In this document: positions 23,542-31,146 of the stretch, piece after piece
Layout of the letters: each line of letters begins with the position of its first letter
Position numbering within the stretch: the stretch's first letter is position 1
Source of the DNA: UBA5704 sp036380715
GTDB lineage: Bacteria; Acidobacteriota; Thermoanaerobaculia; Multivoradales; UBA5704
Reading direction: 5' to 3'
Assembly (NCBI GenBank): GCA_036380715.1
Contig: DASVEF010000222.1
Span: 27,865-91,864 of the forward strand
DNA length: 64,000 nucleotides
Notes under the pieces: generated by a model
Seen by the model: the letters and a program-made list of their open reading frames with translations, nothing else
What the model was told of the DNA's origin: nothing
Database searches by the model: none
Position numbers and translations under genes: made by a program

Positions 23542-23590
23542 GGCAAATGGGATGCCAGGGGGGCGTCAGGTCTGAGATCGCCGCACCGCG

Positions 23591-23699
23591 CCTGGGGTTG
23601 AAACCCCAGGCTGGGCTGTTTCTCTCCTGCGGAGCGACCCCCCTCCCATTCTTCGCCCTCTTGGGCGATACAACCCAGCCTGGGGTTTCAACCCCAGGC
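23591..23699. repeat. Family B double-palindrome element, copy 2
   Basis: CCTGGGGTTGAAACCCCAGG at the left and its inverse CCTGGGGTTTCAACCCCAGG at the right flank a spacer with the stems CTCCTGCGGAG and GCCCTCTTGGGC. Layout and spacing equal copy 1 at 4427. It sits between the divergent cphB and M16 genes, upstream of both, so here it cannot be a terminator for either. Confidence 0.85.
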
Positions 23700-23762
23700 C
23701 GGCCACGCGCCGACGCGACAGTCCGCCGTGATAGAAATCCCCCGTTCCGGAGGACCACCACC

Positions 23763-26363
23763 ATGCCCTTCGCTCCACCTCGGGCGCGCCCCTCCGCGCT
23801 CCTCCTTCTCCTCGCCCTCCTCGCCGCCCCCCTCTCCGCTTCGCGCCTGTCCCAGGCCCAGGTGGAGCGGCTGGAGAACGGCTTGACGGTCATGGTCCTG
23901 GAGGACCACACGCTGCCGCTGGTCAGCACGCAGATGCTCTACAGGATCGGCGGGCGGACGGAGAATCCGGGAGAGACGGGGCTCGCGCACTTCGTGGAGC
24001 ACATGGCGTTCCGGGCGAGCGCGAATTTCCCGGACACCGACGTGGTGAGCCGAATCTACGCGGTCGGCGGGGAGTGGCACGGGTACACGTGGATCGACCA
24101 GACCACGTATTTCGAGACCGTCCCGGTTGACCAGCTCGGGCTCGCCCTCGCCATCCAGGCGGACCGCATGGCGCGGCTGCTGCTGCCGGCAGGTGAGCTG
24201 GAGGCCGAGCGTGGCGCGGTGCTGACGGAGCTGCGCGGCTACGAGAACGATCCGGCGAGCCGGCTCGACGACGCGGTCATGGCCGCCTCGTTCGTCGAGC
24301 ACCCCTACCGCAACAACGTGATCGGTTGGGAGGCAGACGTCCGGCAGATCGCCCACGCCGACGTGGAGACCTTCTACCGCCGCCACTACGTTCCGGCCAA
24401 CGCGGTGCTCGCCGTGGCGGGCGACGTCCGGACGGAGGAGGTCCTGGCGCTCGTCCGGCGCGCCTTCGGCGCCATCCCCGGCGGCGCGCCCACTCCCCTC
24501 CCCCGCTCCGTGGAGCCGCCGCAGCGCGGAGTCCGGAGGGTGGACCTGCACGGAGGCGGGTCCCGGAGCCGGTTCCAGATCGTCTATCGGGCGCCGGCCG
24601 CCACGGACCCGGACTTCCCGGCCTTCCTGCTCCTCCAGGCCCTGCTCGCCGGCTCCTCGGGCGCGAGCTTCCGCCAGGACGGCGATCCCTTCCCCGCCCG
24701 TCCGGGCTCGCGGCTCCACGGCGTCGGGCAGAGCGTCAACGTCTTCTTCGCCGCCACCGCGGCGCCGTACGTCCTCAGCATCGCCGGCGCCGCCGACCCG
24801 TCCGCGCCCGCGGCCCGCATCGAAGAGGAGATTGAGCGCCGGATCGCCGACCTCCGGGAGCGGCCTGTCCCCGCGGAAGAGCTGGATCGCGTGCGCCGCG
24901 ACTTCCTGACGGAGCTGGTGCTCGACGTAGAGACCACCGAGGACGCGGCCCACCAGATGGCGTTCTATGAGGGGATCGGCGCCTTCGAGGTCCTCCGCCG
25001 CCTGCCCGCTCTCGTCGATGCCCTGACGCCCGAGGATCTCCAGCGCGCCGCCGCCGCCCGACTCCAGCCCTATCAGCGGACGATCGGCTGGGTACACGCC
25101 GGCCCCCCCCTAATTCTTCCTCCAACAGTTCCCTCCTCTCCCGGTCGGGGGGAGGGGGTGGGAGAGGGGGGCCAGGGGGGTGAGGGGCTCCCCGCGGACC
25201 GCGCCCCCCGGATCCGCCGCCTGAAAAACGGCGTCACCCTGATCGCCCGCCAGGTCCCGCGCGTTCCAGCGGGGTATCTGCGCGTGGTCGTTCCCTCCAC
25301 CGTCTCCTCCGAAGGGACGATCACGGACATCGCCACGGACTCTCCGGTTTGGCGGCACACCTCGCTCGGCCTGCGCTTCCGCGCGGGAGAGCTGCCGCGG
25401 GCGCTGGCCGAGGCCCGCAAGGCGCTGGCGACGGCGAAGGCCCAACCCGCGCCCGATCCCGCGACTATTGAAGACCCGGAGCAGCGGCTTGACCTCGCCT
25501 TGCGCGCCCTCCTGGGCGCTTCGCCGGCCTCGGGCGGACCGCTCTCCCCCGTTGTCGTCGTCGCCGTTGGCGACCTGGACGAAGCCGAGGTCCTCCGCCT
25601 CATGGCAGAGGCCTTCGCCGGCCTCCCCTCTCCGCTGCCCCTCCGCTCCAACCCTCTCCAACTAGAGAGGCGCGAAGAGGTGATCCCGCTCGCCGGCCGC
25701 GGGCTGGCGCAGTCTCAGCTCGGCTATGCGGTCCCGGCTCCCCCACCCTCCGATCCCGCGTCGGACGCTTGGCGCATCCTCCTCTACATCCTGAGCCACG
25801 ACTACGAAGGGCGGCTCGGCAAGGACCTGATCGCCCGCCGCGGCCTGATCTACTACATCGGCAGCCGCTACCAGTCGGATGGCCAAGCCGCCTGGATCGC
25901 GATGACCACCGGCGTCAACCCGGAGAGCCTGGAGCCCACCCGGAAACGCTTCGCCGAGCTGATGAACGCCCTTCGAGACAGCCCGCCGACCGAGGCCGAG
26001 ATTGAGGAGGCAAAGCGGCACCTGATCGGACGCCGGATCACGGCGCCGATGAGCAACGAGGAGATCTCCGCAGCCTACGCCCGGGAGTGGATCGAGCAGG
26101 GGCGCCTGCTCTCCGACGACGACTTCGAGCGCCGGGTGCGGAGCGTGACCCGCGAGCAGGTGCTGGCCATCGTGCCGCGCTTCCTCGATGGGGCGACGGT
26201 GGTGGTGGACGTGGCCCCTCACCCCCCGGCCCCCTCTCCCACCCCCTCCCCCCAACCGGGAGAGGGGGAGAAAAGCAGATCCGTGTTCGATTCCCCCCTC
26301 TCCCGGAAGGATGGGAGGGGGTGGGAGAGGGGGGTTAGGGGGGTGAGGGCTCAGCGGCGGTGA
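23763..26363 (+). CDS. Exported M16 (insulinase/pitrilysin-like) metalloprotease, two modules
   Basis: An 866-residue protein with a signal peptide (SALLLLLALLAAPLSASRLS). The N-terminal M16 module has the inverted zinc motif HFVEH (76-80) and the distal ligand E156 (GAVLTELRGYEND). A second, catalytically empty module (about 477-815) includes GDLDEAEVLRLMAEAFAG and RRGLIYYIGSRYQSDGQA with the usual Arg-Tyr substrate-binding pattern. Its front half looks shortened. The linker between the modules (about 447-476) and the last 49 residues are translated family A repeats. ATG 23763 follows CGGAGGACCACCACC. Probably a periplasmic peptidase. It ends 22 bp before the LOG gene. Confidence 0.88.
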   Translation: MPFAPPRARPSALLLLLALLAAPLSASRLSQAQVERLENGLTVMVLEDHTLPLVSTQMLYRIGGRTENPGETGLAHFVEHMAFRASANFPDTDVVSRIYAVGGEWHGYTWIDQTTYFETVPVDQLGLALAIQADRMARLLLPAGELEAERGAVLTELRGYENDPASRLDDAVMAASFVEHPYRNNVIGWEADVRQIAHADVETFYRRHYVPANAVLAVAGDVRTEEVLALVRRAFGAIPGGAPTPLPRSVEPPQRGVRRVDLHGGGSRSRFQIVYRAPAATDPDFPAFLLLQALLAGSSGASFRQDGDPFPARPGSRLHGVGQSVNVFFAATAAPYVLSIAGAADPSAPAARIEEEIERRIADLRERPVPAEELDRVRRDFLTELVLDVETTEDAAHQMAFYEGIGAFEVLRRLPALVDALTPEDLQRAAAARLQPYQRTIGWVHAGPPLILPPTVPSSPGRGEGVGEGGQGGEGLPADRAPRIRRLKNGVTLIARQVPRVPAGYLRVVVPSTVSSEGTITDIATDSPVWRHTSLGLRFRAGELPRALAEARKALATAKAQPAPDPATIEDPEQRLDLALRALLGASPASGGPLSPVVVVAVGDLDEAEVLRLMAEAFAGLPSPLPLRSNPLQLERREEVIPLAGRGLAQSQLGYAVPAPPPSDPASDAWRILLYILSHDYEGRLGKDLIARRGLIYYIGSRYQSDGQAAWIAMTTGVNPESLEPTRKRFAELMNALRDSPPTEAEIEEAKRHLIGRRITAPMSNEEISAAYAREWIEQGRLLSDDDFERRVRSVTREQVLAIVPRFLDGATVVVDVAPHPPAPSPTPSPQPGEGEKSRSVFDSPLSRKDGRGWERGVRGVRAQRR
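25103..25190. repeat. Family A element inside the M16 gene, read in frame
   Basis: CCCTCCTCTCCCGGTCGGGG and the right-arm signature GGGAGAGGGGGGCCAGGGGG, TGAGGGGCT lie within the coding sequence. The reading frame passes through as a Gly/Pro/Glu-rich stretch (SSPGRGEGVGEGGQGGEG). The left arm is truncated. The insertion is exactly in the linker joining the two M16 modules. Confidence 0.8.
26214..26350. repeat. Family A element forming the C-terminus of the M16 protein
   Basis: Full copy: left arm CCCTCACCCCCCGGCCCCCT, right arm ending GGGGGGTTAGGGGGGTGAGG. Its length keeps the M16 frame open for 49 codons (PPAPSPTPSPQPGEGEKSRS and onward) before a stop just past the right arm. Confidence 0.8.
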
Positions 26364-26369
26364 TTTCCG

Positions 26370-26375
26370 TATAGA
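26370..26375 (+). promoter_or_regulatory. Putative -10 box (TATAGA) for the LOG gene
   Basis: TATAGATT lies 10 nt before ATG 26386 in a GC-rich setting, with no ribosome site in TCAGCCCCC. Confidence 0.3.
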
Positions 26376-26385
26376 TTCAGCCCCC

Positions 26386-26967
26386 ATGCGACGGATCTGC
26401 GTCTTCTGCGGCTCCAGCCCCGGAGCCTCCCCCGCCTACGCCGAGGCCGCGCAAGCCATGGGCGCGGCCCTGGCGGCGCGAGGGCTCGGGCTGGTCTACG
26501 GCGGCGGCAACGTCGGCCTGATGGGCGTGGTGGCGGACGCGGCCATGGCCGGCGGCGGCGAGGTGATCGGGGTCATCCCCAGAGCGCTGGAGGCCCGCGA
26601 GGTCGCACACGCCGGCATCACCGACCTGCGGGTGGTCGGCTCGATGCACGAGCGCAAGGCGCTGATGGCGGAGCTCGCCGACGGCTTCATCGCCCTGCCG
26701 GGCGGGATCGGCACCCTGGAAGAGTGGTTCGAAATCTGGACGTGGGCGCAGCTCGGCATCCACAGCAAGCCGTTCGGCCTGCTCAACGCCGCCGGCTACT
26801 TCGATTCCCTGCTGACCTTCCTGGACCGCACTGTGGAAGAGCGCTTTGTCCGTACGGAATACCGCGCCATGGTGCTCGTGGGCGACCGTCCGGAGCCCCT
26901 GCTCGACCGCATGGCCGCGTACGAGCCGCCCGTCATTCCGAAGTGGATCGATCGGGCGGAGAGCTGA
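26386..26967 (+). CDS. LOG-family nucleotide phosphoribohydrolase
   Basis: A 193-residue Rossmann-type protein of the TIGR00730/LOG family, which splits nucleoside 5'-monophosphates (for example cytokinin riboside monophosphate) to free base and ribose 5-phosphate. It shows VFCGSSPG (6-13), GGGNVGLMGVVADAA, the MHERK catalytic segment (88-92) and the signature PGGIGTLEE (105-113) with its catalytic glutamate. Full length for the family. Preceded by a leaderless-type box. Physiological substrate unknown in this organism. Confidence 0.88.
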   Translation: MRRICVFCGSSPGASPAYAEAAQAMGAALAARGLGLVYGGGNVGLMGVVADAAMAGGGEVIGVIPRALEAREVAHAGITDLRVVGSMHERKALMAELADGFIALPGGIGTLEEWFEIWTWAQLGIHSKPFGLLNAAGYFDSLLTFLDRTVEERFVRTEYRAMVLVGDRPEPLLDRMAAYEPPVIPKWIDRAES

Positions 26968-26975
26968 ATCCTCTT

Positions 26976-27031
26976 CCCCCTCTCCCGGTTGGAAGGGAGG
27001 GGATGGGAGAGGGGGTCAGGGGGTGAGGGGC
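26976..27031. repeat. Family A element, right-arm copy
   Basis: CCCCCTCTCCCGGTTGGAAG, then GGGAGAGGGGGTCAGGGGGT and GAGGGGC. It lies between convergent LOG and hypothetical membrane genes and contains the stop codon of the latter, whose last residues (SGPLTP) it encodes. Confidence 0.75.
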
Positions 27032-27585
27032 CCGGAGGGCTCGGACGGCGGCATGGGCGGCGGCTCCTCATCCGGCGACAGCGGCAGGGGCGGCGGCGCA
27101 GGCTGCTCCGCGGCGATGCGCCGGGCCACCTCCCGTTGCGCCTCGCTCGCGGCGCGGCAGATCTCGCCGTAGATCCGGCGCGCCTTCCCCTCCCGCAGGG
27201 TGAATCGCACCCGGGCGCGCGTGCGCCGGCCGAAGACTGTGACGGTCCAGGTGGGGACCATCGACGCGAGGAGGGCGATCGCTCCCAGCGCGAGGGCGGT
27301 TGCGAGCATGGCGTTGCCCACCTGCCGCTCCTGGCCGGCCAGCACGGCCATGGCCATCAGCAGCGTGAACGCTCCCAGGGCGCCGAAGATCCAGGTGGTG
27401 GCTCCAATCGTCCGCGCGCGGTGGAGCGTGACGAGCACGATCTCGTCGAAGAACACCCGCTTGCGGGTGATCTCGGTGTAGCTGACCAGGTCGATCTCCA
27501 GCGCCTCCGGCGTCCGGTAGACGCGCGAGCGTTCCGCCAGCGAAGGGTCGGCTCCCAGGTACTCGCGTCGTACGGGGTTGCTCAC
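27016..27585 (-). CDS. Two-helix membrane protein of unknown function
   Basis: A 189-residue protein: a soluble N-terminal part resembling a PH-like membrane-associated domain (EALEIDLVSYTEITRKRVFF, DEIVLVTLHRART), two adjacent membrane helices (about 62-84 and 92-112), then a basic segment and a proline-rich tail (PAPPPLPLSPDEEPPPMPPS). The last six codons come from a family A repeat. It follows the zinc-ribbon membrane gene by one base, so it is the third gene of a minus-strand operon with two B-box-type proteins. Function unknown. Confidence 0.65.
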   Translation of the reverse strand: MSNPVRREYLGADPSLAERSRVYRTPEALEIDLVSYTEITRKRVFFDEIVLVTLHRARTIGATTWIFGALGAFTLLMAMAVLAGQERQVGNAMLATALALGAIALLASMVPTWTVTVFGRRTRARVRFTLREGKARRIYGEICRAASEAQREVARRIAAEQPAPPPLPLSPDEEPPPMPPSEPSGPLTP

Positions 27586-27586
27586 G

Positions 27587-28177
27587 TCAGGTGCTCACGA
27601 GGGCCCAGAGGAAGAAGACTCCGCCGGTGATCTGGATCAGTCCCAGGAGCACGGCGAAGATCAGCGGCGCCATGCCGCCGCTCTCGTTCATCATCCTCCG
27701 TTGCTTGAAAGCCTGATAGGCCAGGAAGAGGGTCAACAGCCCGGTCAGCGGGCCGAGGATCCACAGGAGACAGCCCGCGACCCCGGAGAGCACGGCGATC
27801 CCGCGGTAGTCGCGGATGCGGTTGCGGGTTGAAGAGAGCACCCCTTCGCTCGACAGGCGGTCGAAGCAGGCCGGGCAGAGCTCCTGCTGGTCGATGTCGA
27901 TCCTGCACAGCGAGCACATGAACACGCCGCAGCGCGTGCAGTTCGCCACCGCGGCGTTGCCGGGGTGCTGGGCGCAGGCGACCGCGCCCGCCGGCCCGGC
28001 CTCGGCCATGGTCTCGACCCGGGGACCGCGCGGCGGCGGCGGCGCGAAGGGGGTGGCCTGGAACGTTTTCGAGCAGGCGGGACAGAGCTGCTCGCCCGCC
28101 ACCATCAGGGTGGCGTCGAGCGCAACCCCGCACCGCGGGCAGGCCGGACCGAGGTAGGCTGGCAGCGGGACCGGCAT
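27587..28177 (-). CDS. Membrane protein with zinc ribbon and B-box-like zinc finger
   Basis: A 196-residue protein. An N-terminal zinc ribbon (CPRCGVAL, CPACSKTF) is followed by a B-box-like finger (CAQHPGNAAVANCTRC, CSLCRIDIDQQELCPACF), a linker, and two or three C-terminal membrane helices (IAVLSGVAGCLLWILGPLTG and LIFAVLLGLIQITGGVFFLW). The AVANC-TRCG-xFxCxxC pattern recurs in the other two B-box proteins here. Such domains fused to membrane regions are common in Acidobacteria and Myxococcota but lack defined roles. Middle gene of the minus operon, 7 bp after the RDD gene. Confidence 0.7.
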   Translation of the reverse strand: MPVPLPAYLGPACPRCGVALDATLMVAGEQLCPACSKTFQATPFAPPPPRGPRVETMAEAGPAGAVACAQHPGNAAVANCTRCGVFMCSLCRIDIDQQELCPACFDRLSSEGVLSSTRNRIRDYRGIAVLSGVAGCLLWILGPLTGLLTLFLAYQAFKQRRMMNESGGMAPLIFAVLLGLIQITGGVFFLWALVST

Positions 28178-28184
28178 CGACGGA

Positions 28185-28805
28185 TCAGAAGCTCCAGTTG
28201 ACCACGCGGGTCTTGGCCGCCTGGTCGTGGATGCAGGCCCTCTCCGCGCCGAAGGCGACCAGGTAGTCGATAAGGCCCAGACAGGGCACGGCGCTGAGCA
28301 CCTGCCGGACCACCGCGCGCGTCCAGGCCTGCCCCCGGGTGATGTCGTTCCCCTCCGGGGTGACGACCTTGATCTTCAGCGCCTTCTTGCCGATCGTCTG
28401 GCCGCCGGAGGAGAGCATCACCCCCTCGTAGGCGATGCCGAACCCCATGTAGGCGAGCGTCAGGAGCCCCTGGAAGACGAAGAAGACCGGCGAGGGATCT
28501 TCCGTGGCGTCCGGGTCGAACATGCCGGACGGAATGCCGAGGGCGAAGATCAGGATGAACAGCGGGATCACCAGGATCAGGCCGTCGACCCACAGGGCCA
28601 GAAAGCGGCGGCCGACCGTGGCCAGCTCGAGCTGCCGGCCCATGGCCGGCAGGCCGGAGCGCAGGTCGCGCATCGCTTCGGTCTTGCAGGCGGCGCAATA
28701 CGGATGGCCGCCGATCTGCACGATGCAGTCGGGGCAGAAGCTGTCGGCGCAGCGCACGCAGCGCGTCAGGCCGTCTTCGATATAAGGATGGTTTTTACAG
28801 GGCAC
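28185..28805 (-). CDS. B-box zinc finger plus RDD-family membrane protein
   Basis: A 206-residue protein. The B-box-like finger comes first (CKNHPYIEDGLTRCVRC, CPDCIVQIGGHPYCAACK), then an RDD domain (VGRRFLALWVDGLILVIPLF, GQTIGKKALKIKVVTPEG, TRGQAWTRAVVRQVL) with three membrane segments. RDD proteins are implicated in transport or stress tolerance. GTG 28805 is chosen: it directly precedes the finger and has GGGAGAGG 6-7 nt upstream. Longer in-frame starts run into the divergent promoter. First gene of the minus operon. Confidence 0.75.
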   Translation of the reverse strand: MPCKNHPYIEDGLTRCVRCADSFCPDCIVQIGGHPYCAACKTEAMRDLRSGLPAMGRQLELATVGRRFLALWVDGLILVIPLFILIFALGIPSGMFDPDATEDPSPVFFVFQGLLTLAYMGFGIAYEGVMLSSGGQTIGKKALKIKVVTPEGNDITRGQAWTRAVVRQVLSAVPCLGLIDYLVAFGAERACIHDQAAKTRVVNWSF

Positions 28806-28876
28806 CCTATGCCTCTCCCTCGGGCAGCTCGCAGCCCAACCTTTTCGTTCCGTGTTCGTTCCGTGCGGACACCGCC

Positions 28877-28903
28877 ATTCTATCAGAGCCCCTCCTGTAG
28901 AAT
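28877..28903. promoter_or_regulatory. Back-to-back divergent -10 boxes (ATTCTA ... TAGAAT)
   Basis: A minus-strand TAGAAT (28882-28877) and a plus-strand TAGAAT (28898-28903) face away from each other within 27 bp, so the two promoters must share -35 territory and compete. The plus box is 12 nt from TTG 28916. The minus box gives a leader of about 65 nt with a ribosome site. Confidence 0.4.
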
Positions 28904-28915
28904 AATCGGCGTCCC

Positions 28916-29194
28916 TTGCCGACTCTCGCCGCTCCCACCCGCTGCTTTCACCATCCGGACCGCCCGGCGATGGCGATCTGCGTCTCCTGCCGGAAGCCGA
29001 TCTGCCAGTCCTGCTCCACGCTGTGGGAAGGGATCCACTGCTGCGTGGACTGCCTGGCCCAGCGCCGGGCGGCAATCGGGGAGAAGAGCGGAACGCTGAA
29101 GACGGCCGGCCTGGTCCTCGCCTCCCTCGCCCTGATCTTCGCGCTGACGGTCCTCCGCGCCTGGATCGGGGCGGCCCTGGCGGGGCTGCAATGA
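28916..29194 (+). CDS. Small B-box zinc finger protein with one membrane helix
   Basis: A 92-residue protein: B-box-like finger (CFHHPDRPAMAICVSC, CQSCSTLWEGIHCCVDCL) followed by one C-terminal membrane helix (AGLVLASLALIFALTVL). The TTG start has no ribosome site but follows a TAGAAT box by 12 nt. Its stop overlaps the next ATG (ATGA), so it leads the large plus operon. It may recruit or sense a partner for the membrane machinery encoded downstream, which is inference. Confidence 0.7.
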   Translation: MPTLAAPTRCFHHPDRPAMAICVSCRKPICQSCSTLWEGIHCCVDCLAQRRAAIGEKSGTLKTAGLVLASLALIFALTVLRAWIGAALAGLQ

Positions 29195-31146
29195 GCCGCG
29201 GCACGGTCACGGTCAGCGGCGTCCTCGACGAGGCGGTCGAGCTGGTCTGCCGCGGCGTGCCCGGCTGGGCTGGGCTGATGGCGCTGACCGCGCTCCCGCT
29301 GCGCTTCCTGGAGGCCCACCTCGCGAACCGCCTGATGCAGCTCGGCGACGACGCTCCGGGCTACCTGAACCATCTGACCGCGATCTCCTGGCTGGCGACC
29401 CTGGCCCTGCCGCTGGCGCTCTGGGGACGGGCGGTGTTCGTGCGCGCCTGCACCCTGGCCCTCGCCGGCGGCCCCGGAGGCGCCAGGATGCCGTGGCGCC
29501 AGATCCTGCGCCTGAACCCGGCGGGGCTCGTGTCCTATCTCTATGCCGCCCTCGTCTACGAGCTGCTGTTCTTCGCCGTCGGCTGGACGCTCGTGGCGCT
29601 GCCGGCGCTCGCTCTTCTGACCGGCCTCGCCGCCGCCACCTCGCCGCTGCGCGAGCGGCCCGGCCTCCTGGCCTCCCCCATGCTCGCGCTGCAGCACGCC
29701 CGGCCGCTCGCGCCGCTGCTGGGTCTGACGTTCCTGCTCGGGCTGGGCGTGGTGGTCGCGTTCGTCAACGTCTCCGCGCTCTTCTGGCTTCTCCTCTGGC
29801 TGGCGGACGGCACCGTCGGGCTCGACCTCTCCTGGTGGTCGGCCACCCTGAGCTGGGACAACCGCCACTTCACCCTGCTGGCCCTCGCCGGGGCGGTCAC
29901 CCTGGTCGAGCCCTTCTGGCTCGCCTCCCTGGTCTCGGCCGTGCGGCGGGCCCGCGCCCAGCAGACGGGCGAAGACCTCGCCGCCTGGTTCGCCAAGCTG
30001 CGGGAGCCCTCACCCCCTGGCCCCCTCTCCCGTCACCGGGAGAGGGGGAACTTGAGCGGGTCGGGCGGTGGCGCCCCCCTCCCGGTGACGGGAGAAATGA
30101 GCCGGCCGGAGGCCGGGGAGGTGAGGGCCCACCGCACCACGCTCCTCCTCCTAATCGTCACGTTTTTGCCGGTCCCTCTCATCGCGGAAACCCTCTCCGT
30201 CGAGACCTACCGCCAGCGGGTCGCCGGCGTCGACGGCCGGCTCCGCGCCGGCGACTGGGTCGGCGCGCGGACGGACGCCCAGCAGCTCCTGAAGGACCGG
30301 ATCGCCTTCGGCGCCGAACGCCTGGAGACGGACGCCTCGGTCCTCCGTCCCCTCGCCGAAGCGCCGAACGCCGCGGCCGCGCAGGCCGCGGCTCCCCGGC
30401 TGAGGAAGCTCGCCGCCGCCCTCTCCTCATCGCCCGCGCAGGCCCCTCCCACGCCGAGCGCCAAAATTCTGGAAGAGGTCCGCAAGAGCCAGGCGGTCGC
30501 CGAGCTCGAAAAGGGAGGGGCGCTGCCCAAGGGCGACGACCTGGGCATCCTGGACGCGATCACCGAGGTCCTGGAGCCGTTCTACCTCTGGCTCAAAGAC
30601 CTGTGGGAGCGCTTCTGGAATTGGCTGGACAGCCTGCTTCCGGAACGGGTGCGGCGGACCGCTTCGGGCGCCGACCTCTTCACGGTGGTGACCGTCCTGG
30701 TCGTGGTCCTGGCCGCCGCGGGCGCCTGGCTGGCCTTCCGCGCCTTCCGCAAGCGGCGGCGCGGCGAGATGCCGCAAGCCGTTCCAGCCGAGGCCCCGCC
30801 GCCGGCCGCGGACGAAGACCCGCTGTCGCGCGCCTCCGGCGAATGGGAACGCTATGCCCATGAGCTGGCCGCCGCCGGGCGGACCCGCGAGGCCATCCGC
30901 GCCTGGTATCACGCCGTGCTCGTCTCCCTCTTCCGCATGGGCGCGCTCCACTACCGCAAGGGGAGGACGAACTGGGAGTACGTCTCCGCCCTGTCGCCCG
31001 GCTACGGCTGGCGCGCGACTTTCATCGAGGTGACCCGCGGCTTCGAGCGCGAATGGTACGGGCGCGACCGCAGCACGCCCGAGGCGCTGCGCGAGGCCGA
31101 GGATCTGGCCCGCGGCATCCTCGACTCCCTCCGGGAGGCGGCTTGA
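29191..31146 (+). CDS. Membrane protein fused in frame to a DUF4129 protein
   Basis: A 651-residue open frame. Residues 1-271 form a membrane protein with about six helices (VDELVC-like start DEAVELVCRGVPGWAGLMAL, through LVSAVRRARAQQTGEDLAAW). Residues about 272-313 are translated family A repeat. The rest begins with a signal-peptide-like run (RTTLLLLIVTFLPVPLIAET), has an alpha-helical exported segment, one membrane helix (FTVVTVLVVVLAAAGAWLAF) and a C-terminal DUF4129 domain (REAIRAWYHAVLVSLFRMGA, TFIEVTRGFEREWYG). Elsewhere these are separate genes. The repeat either fused them or supplies GTG 30121 as a fresh start for the second half. The gene ends in a TTGA overlap with the next. Confidence 0.75.
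   Translation: MSRGTVTVSGVLDEAVELVCRGVPGWAGLMALTALPLRFLEAHLANRLMQLGDDAPGYLNHLTAISWLATLALPLALWGRAVFVRACTLALAGGPGGARMPWRQILRLNPAGLVSYLYAALVYELLFFAVGWTLVALPALALLTGLAAATSPLRERPGLLASPMLALQHARPLAPLLGLTFLLGLGVVVAFVNVSALFWLLLWLADGTVGLDLSWWSATLSWDNRHFTLLALAGAVTLVEPFWLASLVSAVRRARAQQTGEDLAAWFAKLREPSPPGPLSRHRERGNLSGSGGGAPLPVTGEMSRPEAGEVRAHRTTLLLLIVTFLPVPLIAETLSVETYRQRVAGVDGRLRAGDWVGARTDAQQLLKDRIAFGAERLETDASVLRPLAEAPNAAAAQAAAPRLRKLAAALSSSPAQAPPTPSAKILEEVRKSQAVAELEKGGALPKGDDLGILDAITEVLEPFYLWLKDLWERFWNWLDSLLPERVRRTASGADLFTVVTVLVVVLAAAGAWLAFRAFRKRRRGEMPQAVPAEAPPPAADEDPLSRASGEWERYAHELAAAGRTREAIRAWYHAVLVSLFRMGALHYRKGRTNWEYVSALSPGYGWRATFIEVTRGFEREWYGRDRSTPEALREAEDLARGILDSLREAA
30006..30129. repeat. Family A element joining two halves of a coding region
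   Basis: Left arm GCCCTCACCCCCTGGCCCCC, with stem CTCCCGTCACCGGGAG; right arm CCCCCTCCCGGTGACGGGAG, then the stem CCGGCCGGAGGCCGG and terminal GGGGAGGTGAGGGC. No stop codon occurs in the frame used. The terminal GTGAGGGC begins four codons before a signal-peptide-like sequence. The CCGGCC/GGCCGG internal stem is shared with the copy at 54227. Confidence 0.85.

Noticed and set aside
20539..23601. 1020-residue plus-strand open frame opposite cphA and cphB
   Set aside because: Antisense shadow; both minus-strand genes have full catalytic motifs.
29023..29190. Extended start of the DUF4129 fusion gene inside the B-box gene
   Set aside because: ATG 29191 overlaps the B-box stop in the ATGA manner and directly begins the membrane protein. 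The extension is a shadow of the B-box gene.
28806..29210. Extended N-terminus of the RDD B-box protein
   Set aside because: It would cross the divergent promoter and the opposite gene. GTG 28805 has a ribosome site and directly precedes the zinc finger.
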